Shown here piece by piece: positions 45,031-54,290 of a DNA stretch of 64,000 nt. The stretch is from Mycobacterium kyorinense. Its GTDB lineage: Bacteria; Actinomycetota; Actinomycetes; Mycobacteriales; Mycobacteriaceae. The number at the start of each line of letters is the position of its first letter. Within the stretch, counting starts at the first letter, position 1. The DNA lies in NCBI RefSeq assembly GCF_002101735.1, contig NZ_LQPE01000076.1, forward strand, positions 1 to 64,000, given 5' to 3'. The notes under the pieces were generated by a model. The model worked only from the letters and a program-made list of their open reading frames with translations. It was not told the origin of the DNA and searched no databases. A program made the position numbers and the translations under genes.

Positions 45031-45711
45031 ATGCAAACCGTCGAATACGCACCCGGCAGGCTCGCTGACCTCGTCGGCGATGCGGACCGGCGGGCCGTGC
45101 TGATATGGCACGGGCAGCAGAGCAACGCCCGCGCCGCTGTTCGGCCGTTGGCCGAGCTGGTGGCCGGCCATGGGCTGGCCGTGGTGGCGCCCGACTGGAA
45201 TTCCCACGCCGCCGACGGCGGCCGTGACGACCTGCTGCGCTCGGTGGAGTTCGCCCGGCAGCAAGCCCCGGACCCCGACGCACTCGTGCTCGTGGGCTGG
45301 TCGCTGGGCGGTGCCGCAGCGGCCGGGCTGACGGCACAGGCAAGCCGCCACGGCCTGCGTTTCGCCCACACCGTCTGTCTGGCCGGCGCATTCATGGTGC
45401 CGGACCCGATCACCGGAAAACAGCCGGCCGCATGGCTGACCGATGCGCAGAACCGCTCGCCGTTCACGTTGCTGCACGGCGTTGCCGACCACGCCGTTCC
45501 GTTACAAGCCAGCCGCGATTTCGCGTCGGCGCTCGAACAGAACGGATGGCCGGTGGAATTGGCCGAACTCGCCGCCGATCACGGCTCGATCGCCGGTGCC
45601 AGCTACGACCCTGTCGCCGACCGCTATTCGGCCGGCCGGGACCGTGACACCCTGGCCGTCGCGGCCGATGTGGCCGCCCGCATCGCCGCCGCGGCAGGGA
45701 TCGAGTTTTAA
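45031..45711 (+). CDS. Alpha/beta hydrolase (esterase/dienelactone hydrolase-like)
   Basis: 226 residues. RAVLIWHGQQSN forms the oxyanion loop, LVLVGWSLGGAAAAG the nucleophile elbow with Ser, LLHGVADHAVPLQ the acid region with Asp, and ELAADHGSIAGA the catalytic His. The triad appears complete. It follows the Rv1906c-like gene by 7 bases, so likely the same transcript. Substrate unknown. Its stop overlaps the convergent lipase-like gene by 4 bases. Confidence 0.8.
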   Translation: MQTVEYAPGRLADLVGDADRRAVLIWHGQQSNARAAVRPLAELVAGHGLAVVAPDWNSHAADGGRDDLLRSVEFARQQAPDPDALVLVGWSLGGAAAAGLTAQASRHGLRFAHTVCLAGAFMVPDPITGKQPAAWLTDAQNRSPFTLLHGVADHAVPLQASRDFASALEQNGWPVELAELAADHGSIAGASYDPVADRYSAGRDRDTLAVAADVAARIAAAAGIEF

Positions 45712-46925
45712 CGCCGGGCTATCCAGTCCCGCAGCTTTGCGTAGACCTGCGGGTGGTTCAGCAAATCGAAATGGTGCAATCCGGCCAAGGTCACCCCGTG
45801 CTCGGGTTCGAACGGAATCGAGCGCGACTTTCCGCGACCCGACGCACTTGCCGGGCGCACCAGAAAATCGCCGGCGACCATGCCGACCAACGGCGGCGCG
45901 GAAGTCGTGGCCACGAAATGATAGGTGGCGCCGGGAAGAAACGGCACCTCTCGGCAGCGATCCCGAAGGAACTCGTCCGGATCGGCCTCGCACCAGTCCT
46001 CGTCGAGGCAGGAGCCGAAACGAAGGTCTTTGACCCCTGCACTGCGGGTATTCAAAAAGCTTGCAATCGCCCGTGTTTCGGGTAGCCGGGCCATTGCCCA
46101 CGACGCAACGTTGACGCCCTTTTCCAGATCGGCGCCCAGATGCGGCGAGCCAAGGCACACAACATGACTCACGGCGTCGGTCCATCGATGTCGTTGCTGC
46201 CCACCGTAATGGCAAGCGCTCCGGACCACCAGGCCGCCCATTGAGTGGCCCACCAACACGAGTTCGTCGACGGGAACGGGCCATTGGCTGTGCAGGCGGT
46301 CCAGCACGTCGGCGAGCGCGCGGCCGTTGGCCGATATGTGCAGTCCGGTGTTGTACCGCAGGTAAACCGGCGTGAATCCGAGATCTTCGCGCAGGCGTTG
46401 GCCGTAGGTGCGTCCGTCGTCGCCGTCCCGCGGTGCGCGAGCCCAGGACCACTCGGTCAGACACCAGCCGTGCAGGAAGACGACGACGCGGCCGGTGGCC
46501 GTCGGGAACGCGGCGGCGATCGAGTCGGCCGTAGCCGGAATTGGGTTGCCGCAGTGCCGGATTTGCATTTCGCCGGCGAACTTGTTTCCGTGCTCGGCCA
46601 ACTGATCCCCATACAGCCCGTTGAGGGCGGCGACGGCCTTGGCGACCCTGCGGCGTGCCACGAGCTCGTCGTCGCCGTCGTCGCCCCACGCCTCGGACGC
46701 AATCGTGCTCGCCGCGCGGGCGGCGCCGCGAATGCTGCGGTCCACACCGCGATAGATGGTGTGCGCGAGCGCGTTGTGCACCGCCCGGGTCGGCGCCGCG
46801 GTCGGTCCGATCGACGCGAAGACGCGCTCGGCGATCCCGGTGTGCATCCCGCGCACCAGCGTCGTCACGACTGCGGACGCCTCCCCGGCCAGCTCGCCGA
46901 CTGCACGGATGTCGCTGCGCTGCAT
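45708..46925 (-). CDS. PGAP1/lipase-like alpha/beta hydrolase
   Basis: 405 residues from the ATG at 46925 ([26 protein letters not shown]); the longer frame to 47174 is shadow. [15 protein letters not shown] is the oxyanion loop, [17 protein letters not shown] the Ser elbow, and [16 protein letters not shown] the likely His near the C-terminus. A helical N-terminal part of about 150 residues precedes the catalytic domain. The layout resembles PGAP1-like esterases and triacylglycerol lipases. Cytosolic or membrane-associated; no signal peptide. Divergent from an acyl-CoA dehydrogenase, with a palindromic site between. Confidence 0.8.
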   Translation of the reverse strand: MQRSDIRAVGELAGEASAVVTTLVRGMHTGIAERVFASIGPTAAPTRAVHNALAHTIYRGVDRSIRGAARAASTIASEAWGDDGDDELVARRRVAKAVAALNGLYGDQLAEHGNKFAGEMQIRHCGNPIPATADSIAAAFPTATGRVVVFLHGWCLTEWSWARAPRDGDDGRTYGQRLREDLGFTPVYLRYNTGLHISANGRALADVLDRLHSQWPVPVDELVLVGHSMGGLVVRSACHYGGQQRHRWTDAVSHVVCLGSPHLGADLEKGVNVASWAMARLPETRAIASFLNTRSAGVKDLRFGSCLDEDWCEADPDEFLRDRCREVPFLPGATYHFVATTSAPPLVGMVAGDFLVRPASASGRGKSRSIPFEPEHGVTLAGLHHFDLLNHPQVYAKLRDWIARR

Positions 46926-46953
46926 CGTCACCCCCACGATTTGTGTGTTGAGT

Positions 46954-46972
46954 ATACAAACGTTTACTGTAT
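46954..46972. promoter_or_regulatory. Inverted repeat in the lipase/acyl-CoA dehydrogenase divergent promoter
   Basis: ATACA-N9-TGTAT with a central AAACGTTT palindrome (46958-46965) sits in the 97-bp region between two divergent genes. It looks like a TetR- or GntR-type operator; no regulator gene is adjacent. Confidence 0.35.
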
Positions 46973-47022
46973 GCGCGGTCGGTCTACACTGGCGCGTGCC
47001 CGCCCCCCTGATAGGAGCCCTG

Positions 47023-48240
47023 ATGGACGCGACGTTCTCGATGGAACTACCCGAGGAGGTCGTGCACGTCCGTGATTGGGTACACGAGTTCGCCGAGACG
47101 GTCATCCGGCCGGCCGCGGCGGAGTGGGACGAGCGCGAGGAAACGCCGTGGCCGATCATCCAGGAGGCCGCCAAGGTCGGGCTCTACACCCCTGACCTGT
47201 TCGCGCAGATGGCGGCCGAGCGCAGCGGGCTCGGTCTGCTGACGGTGTTCGAGGAAACGTTTTGGGGCGACGCCGGAATTGCGTTGTCCATCTTGGCCAC
47301 CGGTCTGGCCGCGGCGGCGTTGGCGGCCAACGGCACTCCGGAGCAGCTCGCCGAGTGGCTGCCGCAGATGTTCGGCACTCCGGACGATCCGAAACTGGCG
47401 GCGTTCTGTTCGTCCGAGCCCGGCGCCGGGTCCGACGTCGGCGCGGTGCGTACCCGGGCCGTCTACGACGAAGCCTCCGACGAGTGGGTGCTCAACGGCA
47501 CCAAAACCTGGGCCACCAACGGCGGCATCGCCAACGTGCACGTGGTGGTGGCCTCGGTGGACCCCGAGCTGGGCACCCGCGGTCAGGCCACATTCATCGT
47601 GCCGCACGGCACGAAAGGCCTGTCGCAGGGCCAGAAGTTCAAAAAGCACGGCATACGCGCCTCGCACACCGCCGAGGTCGTGCTCGACGACGTGCACATT
47701 CCGGGTGAGTTGATCCTTGGCGGCAGAGAACGTTTCGAGCGCCGACTGGCGAAAATCCGCTCGGGCGAACGGACTTCCAGCCAGGCTGCAATGATGACGT
47801 TCGAGCGCACGCGCCCGGCGGTGGGTGCGATGGCGTTGGGCATTGCGCGCGCAGCCTACGAGTATGCGCTGGAATATGCTTGCCAGCGCGAGCAATTCGG
47901 CCGAAAGATCGCCGAATTCCAAGCCATTGCGTTCAAGCTGGCCGACATGAAAAGCCGCATCGACGCGTCCCGGATGTTGGTGTGGCGGGCCGGCTGGATG
48001 CAACGCAACAACAAGTCGTTCAGCTCAGCCGAGGGCTCGATGGCAAAACTGTACGCCAGCGAGACGGCCGTCTACGTCACCGACGAAGCCATCCAGATTC
48101 TCGGCGGTAATGGTTACACCCGTGACTATCCCGTCGAGCGGATGCATCGGGACGCCAAGATCTTCACGATCTTCGAAGGGACCAGCGAGATCCAGCGACT
48201 GGTCATCGGAAGGGCGCTGACCGGTCTCACCATTCGCTGA
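47023..48240 (+). CDS. Acyl-CoA dehydrogenase
   Basis: 405 residues from the ATG at 47023 with AGGAG 7 bases upstream. FAD-dependent enzyme that introduces the alpha,beta double bond in acyl-Co[19 protein letters not shown] and [15 protein letters not shown] form the substrate/FAD loop, [31 protein letters not shown] is the FAD-binding helix, and the C-terminal [28 protein letters not shown] contains the usual catalytic Glu region. Normal length. Chain-length specificity cannot be told. Confidence 0.92.
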   Translation: MDATFSMELPEEVVHVRDWVHEFAETVIRPAAAEWDEREETPWPIIQEAAKVGLYTPDLFAQMAAERSGLGLLTVFEETFWGDAGIALSILATGLAAAALAANGTPEQLAEWLPQMFGTPDDPKLAAFCSSEPGAGSDVGAVRTRAVYDEASDEWVLNGTKTWATNGGIANVHVVVASVDPELGTRGQATFIVPHGTKGLSQGQKFKKHGIRASHTAEVVLDDVHIPGELILGGRERFERRLAKIRSGERTSSQAAMMTFERTRPAVGAMALGIARAAYEYALEYACQREQFGRKIAEFQAIAFKLADMKSRIDASRMLVWRAGWMQRNNKSFSSAEGSMAKLYASETAVYVTDEAIQILGGNGYTRDYPVERMHRDAKIFTIFEGTSEIQRLVIGRALTGLTIR

Positions 48241-48259
48241 CTCGACCTCGACGTTTGGG

Positions 48260-48976
48260 CTAGCTGTGCGCCCTCAGGCGCGCCTTGGCTTCCTTTACCG
48301 ACGCCGCGGCCTCGCGGCTGGCCTGCTCGGCCTCCCGCAGCTTTCGGCGGGCCTCGTCGTGGCGCTGCTCGGCCGTGGCGAGCTCCTCCCGCCGCCGCGA
48401 CAGTGCCTCCTCGGCGTCGGACTTGGCCTGCTCGGCCGCGGCCAACGCTGCCCTCAGCTCGTCGAGATGGCGGTCGTCGTCGCGGGATTTCGGCGCGGGT
48501 TCCGCCGCCGCTTCGCCGAACCCGCCGAAACCCGACCAGCGTTCGGCCTTGGTCAGCCGGCCGAGCCTGGCCGCCACATCCGGGTCGGCGATCGCTGCCT
48601 GCAGCGTGCTCGAGACGTCCTCGCGCAGCGCCGCCGGCGGGTTGGTCAGCTCTGCCGTCTCGAAAGCTGTCCGCCCGAGTTCCTCGATGAGCGCATGCTG
48701 CTCGGTAGACAAGCGGCGGATGCGCCCGCCGTCGAGTGCGGCGTGCGCGCCGCGCAGCCGATCGCCAAGCTCGATGAGCCGGCGCTTGGCTTCCTTGTGC
48801 CGCAGCACAACTCGATTGACCACCCACGCCGCGGTGGTGGGCTTGCGGGCCGCGGAGATCCGCCTGGCGCCGCTCGCGTCGCCGCGTTTGCCGGCCGCTG
48901 TGGCCAGCTTGCTGCGCAGCGCGGTGAAGCCGTCCGGCTTGACCGAATACAGTTCGTCGAGCTCGTCGTCAGCCAT
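48260..48976 (-). CDS. Coiled-coil hypothetical protein
   Basis: 238 residues. The N-terminal 145 residues are helical with DDELDELYSVKPDGFTALRSKLATAAGKRGDASGARRISAARKPTTAAWVVNRVV, a pattern recurring in actinobacterial proteins of unknown function. From about 165 to the end is a long charged coiled coil (LDELRAALAAAEQAKSDAEEALSRRREELATAEQ...). No catalytic motif. Convergent with the acyl-CoA dehydrogenase. Confidence 0.7.
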   Translation of the reverse strand: MADDELDELYSVKPDGFTALRSKLATAAGKRGDASGARRISAARKPTTAAWVVNRVVLRHKEAKRRLIELGDRLRGAHAALDGGRIRRLSTEQHALIEELGRTAFETAELTNPPAALREDVSSTLQAAIADPDVAARLGRLTKAERWSGFGGFGEAAAEPAPKSRDDDRHLDELRAALAAAEQAKSDAEEALSRRREELATAEQRHDEARRKLREAEQASREAAASVKEAKARLRAHS

Positions 48977-49024
48977 GACCTCACATGGTGACGCATTCGC
49001 CGCGCCCCGGTGTTCAATCGGCGA

Positions 49025-49594
49025 TCAGTGTGCGGCGGCCTCAGCCTCGTCGTGTTCGGCGCCGTTGACGGTCAGCGCCTCGTCCCAGCCGTTGAGATGC
49101 GTCTCGACCGGCTGCTCGACGGGTTCGTCGCCGACCACCTCGCGCAGCGCGGCGATCAGCTGGTGGACCTTCACGACCTCGTCCTCGGTGGGAGTCGCGC
49201 CCGCCTCCAGCTCGTCGGGAAGCTCGGGACGGAGCCCGACGCCGCGGGCCGCTTCATCGGCGGACAACTTGGCGCGAATCCGCGCGGTGTAGAGCTGCTG
49301 GCCCAGGCTCGACCCGGGTGCCGACGCGGCGCGTGCCATCAGGTCGTCGTAGCGTCGCCGAACATCGCTGAGCGCCACGATGACCGAGGATGTGGACCTG
49401 CTTTGCGTTGCTGCGTCAGTCAAAGCCGCGCGCAATTTACGCAGACCGGAGAGAACCACCTCGGCGCGTTTCTGGAACTTCTTGTCCTCGGGAAAAGGCA
49501 ACGAATCAATGGCAGCCCGGTACATGTGCATCGCCGCTTCGGCAAGACTGACAATGACTTGCGCTTCGCCTACATTCGGGTCGAATTCGCCCAT
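49025..49594 (-). CDS. Hypothetical protein with a helix-turn-helix-like C-terminal half
   Basis: 189 residues. The N-terminal half is helical (AQVIVSLAEAAMHMYRAAIDSLPFPEDKKFQKRAEVVLSGLRKLRAAL). The C-terminal half has LGQQLYTARIRAKLSADEAARGVGLRPELPDELEAGATPTEDEVVKVHQLIAAL, which follows the XRE/Cro helix-turn-helix pattern, so it may bind DNA. The acidic tail is disordered. I do not know a named homologue. It lies upstream of the coiled-coil gene on the same strand, 48 bases apart. Confidence 0.6.
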   Translation of the reverse strand: MGEFDPNVGEAQVIVSLAEAAMHMYRAAIDSLPFPEDKKFQKRAEVVLSGLRKLRAALTDAATQSRSTSSVIVALSDVRRRYDDLMARAASAPGSSLGQQLYTARIRAKLSADEAARGVGLRPELPDELEAGATPTEDEVVKVHQLIAALREVVGDEPVEQPVETHLNGWDEALTVNGAEHDEAEAAAH

Positions 49595-49688
49595 GGCCCC
49601 TCAATTCTGTTTGGTGTCCGTCGTCGACTGCACGGACGAGAGTATCGGTAACGACGCCGAGGCAACAATATGAGGTGCCGATTCATCC

Positions 49689-50564
49689 CTAGCCGCGAGA
49701 GACCCTGCGAACCTCGATCCGCCCGTCGGTTTCGCGCACCTCGAGCGCCGGCTGGCTGACCGTCGCCGGGCCGCGCAGCAGGGTGCCGTCGCGAATGTCG
49801 AAGCGCGAGCCATGGCACGAGCAGGTGACGACGTGGCCGTCCAGGTCGCCGTCGCTGAGCAGACAGCCGCGATGCCCGCAGCGGTCATGGATCGCGTACG
49901 CGTGGCCGTCGAGACGAACCAGCATGACCGGCGTATCTTCGACGTCCGCGGATTGCGGTTGTCCGTCGGCCAGCTCGACACCGTCGACCGCGGTCCACTC
50001 GCCGGGTCCGGGATCGAAGGCGGTCTGGTTGACACCGACACCGCGGACATAGGCCATGTGCCCGCCGAGATAGCCGCTGGCGCCAAGCAATCCGGCGCCG
50101 GCAAGTGCCAGCAACGTGCCCTTGACGCGTGCGCCGCGACGGCGGGCGACCAGTGAGGCGCAGTAGAGCAACAGCGCGGAGACATTTGCCTGGGCGTGAG
50201 CCAATCCGACGCGGCGGACACCGTCGTCGGAGAGCTCGGTGTCGGCCCAGTCGCTGAACCCGGTCACCGCTGTGGGCGCTGCTACGGCGATGCCCACCGC
50301 GATCAATCGCCGTGCCGCGCGAGCACCCGCACGCGGTGCGAGCACGTCCAACAACGACGCCGACAGGAAAGACCCGATCACCAGATCTGTCATCGGGGGG
50401 TGGGCCGGGTGGCCCAACCACGTCCCGCTGATCGCGTCTTTGAAGGGCTCCGGCGCGAACAACTCACGCAGTTTTTTAGCGAGGGCCTGTGCCGGGACGT
50501 CAAGGATGCCGGCGCGCTCGAGCGCGTCGATCACTGGTCGTGCTGGTGTGGAAACGGGCGCCAT
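49689..50564 (-). CDS. Rieske [2Fe-2S] protein with DUF2231 membrane domain
   Basis: 291 residues. Residues about 35-170 form a DUF2231-type membrane domain with several spans (GTWLGHPAHPPMTDLVIGSFLSASLLDVL; LIAVGIAVAAPTAVTGFSDWAD; LLALAGAGLLGASGYLGGHMAY). Residues 185-290 are a Rieske domain: RCGHRGCLLSDGDLDGHVVTCSCHGSRFDI gives the Cys-His/Cys-His cluster ligands. It probably passes electrons at the membrane to an unknown partner; no oxygenase gene is adjacent. ATG 50564. Confidence 0.85.
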   Translation of the reverse strand: MAPVSTPARPVIDALERAGILDVPAQALAKKLRELFAPEPFKDAISGTWLGHPAHPPMTDLVIGSFLSASLLDVLAPRAGARAARRLIAVGIAVAAPTAVTGFSDWADTELSDDGVRRVGLAHAQANVSALLLYCASLVARRRGARVKGTLLALAGAGLLGASGYLGGHMAYVRGVGVNQTAFDPGPGEWTAVDGVELADGQPQSADVEDTPVMLVRLDGHAYAIHDRCGHRGCLLSDGDLDGHVVTCSCHGSRFDIRDGTLLRGPATVSQPALEVRETDGRIEVRRVSRG

Positions 50565-50667
50565 GAGACTTCCTCTTGTCAGCGGTTCTCATGCAATACC
50601 CCGCCGGCAAGCCGACTACACCTTTTCCTGGTTATTTTCTGAACCTCTTTGGGGACAAGGGATTTCG

Positions 50668-52113
50668 CTAGGGCAGCACGGTGTGCATCAACATCACGTC
50701 GTAGGCGGACCACAGCGACAAATTGAAGTACAGGTCCTTGCCGGTCGACCAGGGATGCATCATCGGCGCGTAAATACCGCCCGGCATCTGGAATGACGAG
50801 ACCAGCAATTGCTCCGGGCTCCACGGTCCTTGCGGAGCCGGGGCGGTCCGTGCCACCACGTCGTTGGCGCCGTTGGTGTAAAGCACTAAGTACTGCTTTA
50901 AATAGTTGTTGTATTGCGCCGACATTTCGCCGACCGGCCCGGGGATAACCGGCGTGGCCGCTCCCGGGTTGTTGGGGACCCAGGAGTTCGAGTCGCCGTT
51001 CCAATATTGGTATTTGGTCACGTCCGGGATAAACCCCTGCGGAACCCGGGCCAGATACGCCGAACCGCCGCGGCCCGACGGCGTCCCGAACGAATAGACA
51101 TAACCGTCGCCGGTACGCAGGAACGCGCCCATCTGGAAATTCTCATTCCCCGGGACGTACCGGGCGCCCGGAACGCTCTCCGGCGAGACGGAACGGACGG
51201 TGCCCGGGTAGACCCCCCAGCTCTGGCCGTTGTCGGGCGACATCGCGATCGCCGAGTAGTTCGTCGACCATTCGCCGTCGCGGCCCCATTCCCTGATCGA
51301 CATGAAGTTGATGTATTGGGTGCGGCCGACCGAGATGCCGGCGGTGGGGATGATCCCGGTCTCGTGCGGCGCCGCCTTGATGCTGTTGATGACCTGCTTG
51401 GACATGCCCGTTTGCCATACCGGGGATCCGGAGTATCGGTCGTTGACCACGCCCGGTGCCACGCTGATTCCGTCCGACAGATTGCGGTCCGGGCTGCGGA
51501 ACAACGTGTTGTACCGCCATTGCTGGCCCTTCACGCTGCAATAGCCGAACGTGTCACCGAACGCCATCAGCACCTGATGGTTTGCGGGATCGCCGTTGTC
51601 CCAAAGGATTCCGAGATCGGTCCCCGAGATGCCGAAACGTTGAAGGGTCTGGTTCGGGCCGTTCGGCCCGGTCACCCACTCGACGAGCGATGTCGGCGCC
51701 CCTGCGATCCCGGCGGGCGGTCCGGCGTCCGGCGGCGCCTGCTCGGGGGCCGCATTCGGAACCGGCTGAGCCGCATTGGGCGGTGGCTGTGGGGTGCCGG
51801 GTCCCGGTGGCACCACCGCCGCCTGCTGTCGCACCGGCGCGCGGCCGCCGGGGTGCAGCAACGACGAAATCAGCGGTCCCAGCCTGGGCAGCGGCGCCTG
51901 CTCATTGGCGCCGCGCGGCTTGCGTCCCGTCGGCGGCCGCACGACCGGCCCCGGCATCGGCACCACCGGGGTCATGGGAGGAGGCTCGACGTTCGCTTCC
52001 GGCGCGCTGCACGGCAACGCGGCCGCCGGTGGCGCGAGGCCGACCGGAAGAATGAGTCCGACTACGGCCGCCGACACCACCGAAAGCGACACGATTCGAG
52101 GAACCGGCGACAC
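50668..52113 (-). CDS. Secreted DUF4185 (GH183-type) protein
   Basis: 481 residues from a GTG at 52113 with AAAGG upstream; the frame runs to 52155. A signal peptide (VPRIVSLSVVSAAVVGLILPVGLAPPAAA) leads to a Pro-rich linker of about 100 residues, then the DUF4185 five-blade domain: SGTDLGILWDNGDPANHQVLMAFGDTFG, QWRYNTLFRSPDRNLSDGI, YSAIAMSPDNGQSWGVYPGTVR, FQMPGGIYAPMMHPWST. DUF4185 is the family from which CAZy GH183 endo-D-arabinanases were defined, with mycobacterial members such as Rv3707c/Rv1754c. Action on arabinogalactan is inference. Exported; possibly wall-associated through the Pro-rich part. Confidence 0.85.
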   Translation of the reverse strand: MSPVPRIVSLSVVSAAVVGLILPVGLAPPAAALPCSAPEANVEPPPMTPVVPMPGPVVRPPTGRKPRGANEQAPLPRLGPLISSLLHPGGRAPVRQQAAVVPPGPGTPQPPPNAAQPVPNAAPEQAPPDAGPPAGIAGAPTSLVEWVTGPNGPNQTLQRFGISGTDLGILWDNGDPANHQVLMAFGDTFGYCSVKGQQWRYNTLFRSPDRNLSDGISVAPGVVNDRYSGSPVWQTGMSKQVINSIKAAPHETGIIPTAGISVGRTQYINFMSIREWGRDGEWSTNYSAIAMSPDNGQSWGVYPGTVRSVSPESVPGARYVPGNENFQMGAFLRTGDGYVYSFGTPSGRGGSAYLARVPQGFIPDVTKYQYWNGDSNSWVPNNPGAATPVIPGPVGEMSAQYNNYLKQYLVLYTNGANDVVARTAPAPQGPWSPEQLLVSSFQMPGGIYAPMMHPWSTGKDLYFNLSLWSAYDVMLMHTVLP

Positions 52114-52245
52114 GTCACACCTTTCCGCGTGGCAGGACGCCGAATTGGCATCCACAGCTGGCTCATGTGACGATAGTGATCAATGTGGTTCCTGTGACCG
52201 CTGAGCCGCGATAGGTATGAATCCGTGACCGTGTCGCAACCGTGG

Positions 52246-53313
52246 TCAACCGAGCCCGTAAAAACGCTGCGCGTTGAGGCCGCCGATCTTGGCGCGGGCG
52301 TCGTCGCTGATGTCGGCCCGGGTGCGCAGAGGCTTGGTGCTCTCCGGCCACTCGCCGTCCCAGTGCGGGTAGTCGCTGGCGAACATGATGAAGTCGGCGC
52401 CGAGCACCTCGATGACTCCGGGCAGGATCGGCTCCTCGGGCTCGCAAGTCACCCAGATGTTGCCGGCCTGCACGTACTCCTGCGGGTCGCGCTGCCAGCC
52501 GCCCTTGATCCAGTCGCCGCGCTTCTCGAAGTGCTCGTGCAGCCGGTCGATGAAGAACGGCACCCAGCCCACCCCCGCCTCCAGGAACGCCACCCGCAAA
52601 CCCGGGTGCCGGTCGAAGACGCCGCCGGAGACCAGCGCGGTCATCGCCGTCATCTGGTCGAACGGGAAGCTGACGCAATGCACCTGAATGTAATTCGTGA
52701 AACGGTCGACGCCGATCTTCGGTAAGTGGAAGCCCGGCACGCCGTGGATGCCGAGCGGCATCTCGAGGTCGACGGCGGCGGCGTAGAACGCGTCGAGGTC
52801 GGGGTGGTCGAGGTTGCGGGTCTTCAGCGCCGGCGGCAGCAGCGTGGCTGCCAGCCCAAGCCCCTTGGCCTCGCGCATGATGTCGATGGCCACCTGCCCG
52901 TGCTCGATCGGGGTCACCGCCACGCCGCGCAGCCGGCCGTCCGTCGGGCCGCAGTAGTCGGCCACCCACTCGTTGTAGAGCCGCGCGAACCCGGCGGCGA
53001 ACTCGGGGTCCTCGAGCGTCGGCGTGCACAGGCCGAGGCTGGGATAGAGCACCATCGTGTCGATGTGGTCGCGGTCGGCGTCGCCGAGGACGCCGTCGGC
53101 CGACCTGCAATTGAGGCCCGCCGCCGTGCTCAGCCCGTGCTCGACGGGCACTCCGGCACCCGGCCCGTGGTCCTCCGGGTAGTAGCGGCCCTCGATGCGC
53201 AATCGGGGCCGACCGTCGGTGCTCGTGGTGACGTGTGCGGGCCAGCGTTGCATCGCTTCGACCGCGAGCGACGGACTCTCGGCGACGTGGGCGTCGGCGT
53301 CGATGATGCGCAT
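52246..53313 (-). CDS. Amidohydrolase-2 family metal-dependent hydrolase
   Basis: 355 residues from the ATG at 53313 with TAGGAG upstream. ACMSD/amidohydrolase-2 type TIM barrel: RIIDADAHVAES has the first metal-binding D-x-H, GIHGVPG carries the second His, LRVAFLEAGVGWVPFF and FIMFASDYPHWDGEWP bring the final Asp and His. In this family, members decarboxylate or hydrolyse aromatic acids. Substrate not evident. Single gene on the minus strand; divergent from the hydrolase-nanT pair. Confidence 0.85.
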   Translation of the reverse strand: MRIIDADAHVAESPSLAVEAMQRWPAHVTTSTDGRPRLRIEGRYYPEDHGPGAGVPVEHGLSTAAGLNCRSADGVLGDADRDHIDTMVLYPSLGLCTPTLEDPEFAAGFARLYNEWVADYCGPTDGRLRGVAVTPIEHGQVAIDIMREAKGLGLAATLLPPALKTRNLDHPDLDAFYAAAVDLEMPLGIHGVPGFHLPKIGVDRFTNYIQVHCVSFPFDQMTAMTALVSGGVFDRHPGLRVAFLEAGVGWVPFFIDRLHEHFEKRGDWIKGGWQRDPQEYVQAGNIWVTCEPEEPILPGVIEVLGADFIMFASDYPHWDGEWPESTKPLRTRADISDDARAKIGGLNAQRFYGLG

Positions 53314-53375
53314 GTTTGCTCCGCTCCTAGGGCAATCTGCGGTTCGACGTACACCGCACATGAAACACTCTCGTC

Positions 53376-54290
53376 ATGGTTATCGCTATCGCTCGGCCCA
53401 AGCTGGAAGGCAACATCGCCGTCGGCGATGACCGCCAACTCGGGTTCGCCGAATTCGGCGACCCGCAGGGTCGCGCCGTCTTCTGGCTGCACGGCACTCC
53501 GGGCGCCCGCCGGCAGATCCCCACCGAGGCACGGGTCTACGCCGAAGAGAACAACATCCGGCTGATCGGCGTGGACCGGCCCGGGATCGGTTCCTCCACG
53601 CCCTACCAGTACGACACCGTCGTCGCGTTCGCCGACGACCTGCGCACGGTCGCGGACACGCTCGGCATCGACAAGATGGCGGTCATCGGTCTGTCCGGCG
53701 GCGGTCCTTACACGCTCGGGTGCGCGGCGGCGATGCCGGATCGCGTCGTGGTGGCCGGGGTTCTCGGGGGCGTTGCGCCGACCACTGGCACGGATGCCGC
53801 CCATGGTGGAGTGATGGCGCTGGGAACTCTGGTGGCGCCGCTGCTCCAGCGGGTCGGTCTGCCCATCAGGTTGGCGGCGGTCGCCTTGATCTGGATGATT
53901 CGCCCAGTGGCCGAGCCTGCGTTGTACGCCTACGCACGCATCTCACCGGAAGCCGATCGGCGGCTGCTGGTCCGGCCGGAGTTCAAGGCGATGTTCCTCG
54001 ACGATCTGCTCAACGGCAGCCGAAAGCAGCTCGCCGCCCCGTTCGCCGACGTCGTTGTGTTCGCCCGGGACTGGGGATTTCGGCTCGAGCAGGTCAAGGT
54101 TCCGGTGCGGTGGTGGCACGGCGACCGCGACCACATCGTTCCGTTCGCCCACGGTCAACACGTCGTTTCCCGGCTGCCCGACGCCGAGTTGTATCACCTG
54201 CCCGGCGAAAGCCATCTGGCCGGGCTGGGCCGCGCCGAGGAGATTCTGCGCACCGTCATCGAGGTGTGGGACGACGCCGAAAAGAAGTGA
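53376..54290 (+). CDS. Alpha/beta hydrolase
   Basis: 304 residues. [12 protein letters not shown] is the oxyanion loop, [15 protein letters not shown] the Ser elbow, [10 protein letters not shown] the acid region and [13 protein letters not shown] the His. The triad is complete. The stop overlaps the GTG start of the MFS transporter gene by 4 bases (GTGA), so the two are translationally coupled and probably work on a common compound. Confidence 0.85.
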   Translation: MVIAIARPKLEGNIAVGDDRQLGFAEFGDPQGRAVFWLHGTPGARRQIPTEARVYAEENNIRLIGVDRPGIGSSTPYQYDTVVAFADDLRTVADTLGIDKMAVIGLSGGGPYTLGCAAAMPDRVVVAGVLGGVAPTTGTDAAHGGVMALGTLVAPLLQRVGLPIRLAAVALIWMIRPVAEPALYAYARISPEADRRLLVRPEFKAMFLDDLLNGSRKQLAAPFADVVVFARDWGFRLEQVKVPVRWWHGDRDHIVPFAHGQHVVSRLPDAELYHLPGESHLAGLGRAEEILRTVIEVWDDAEKK

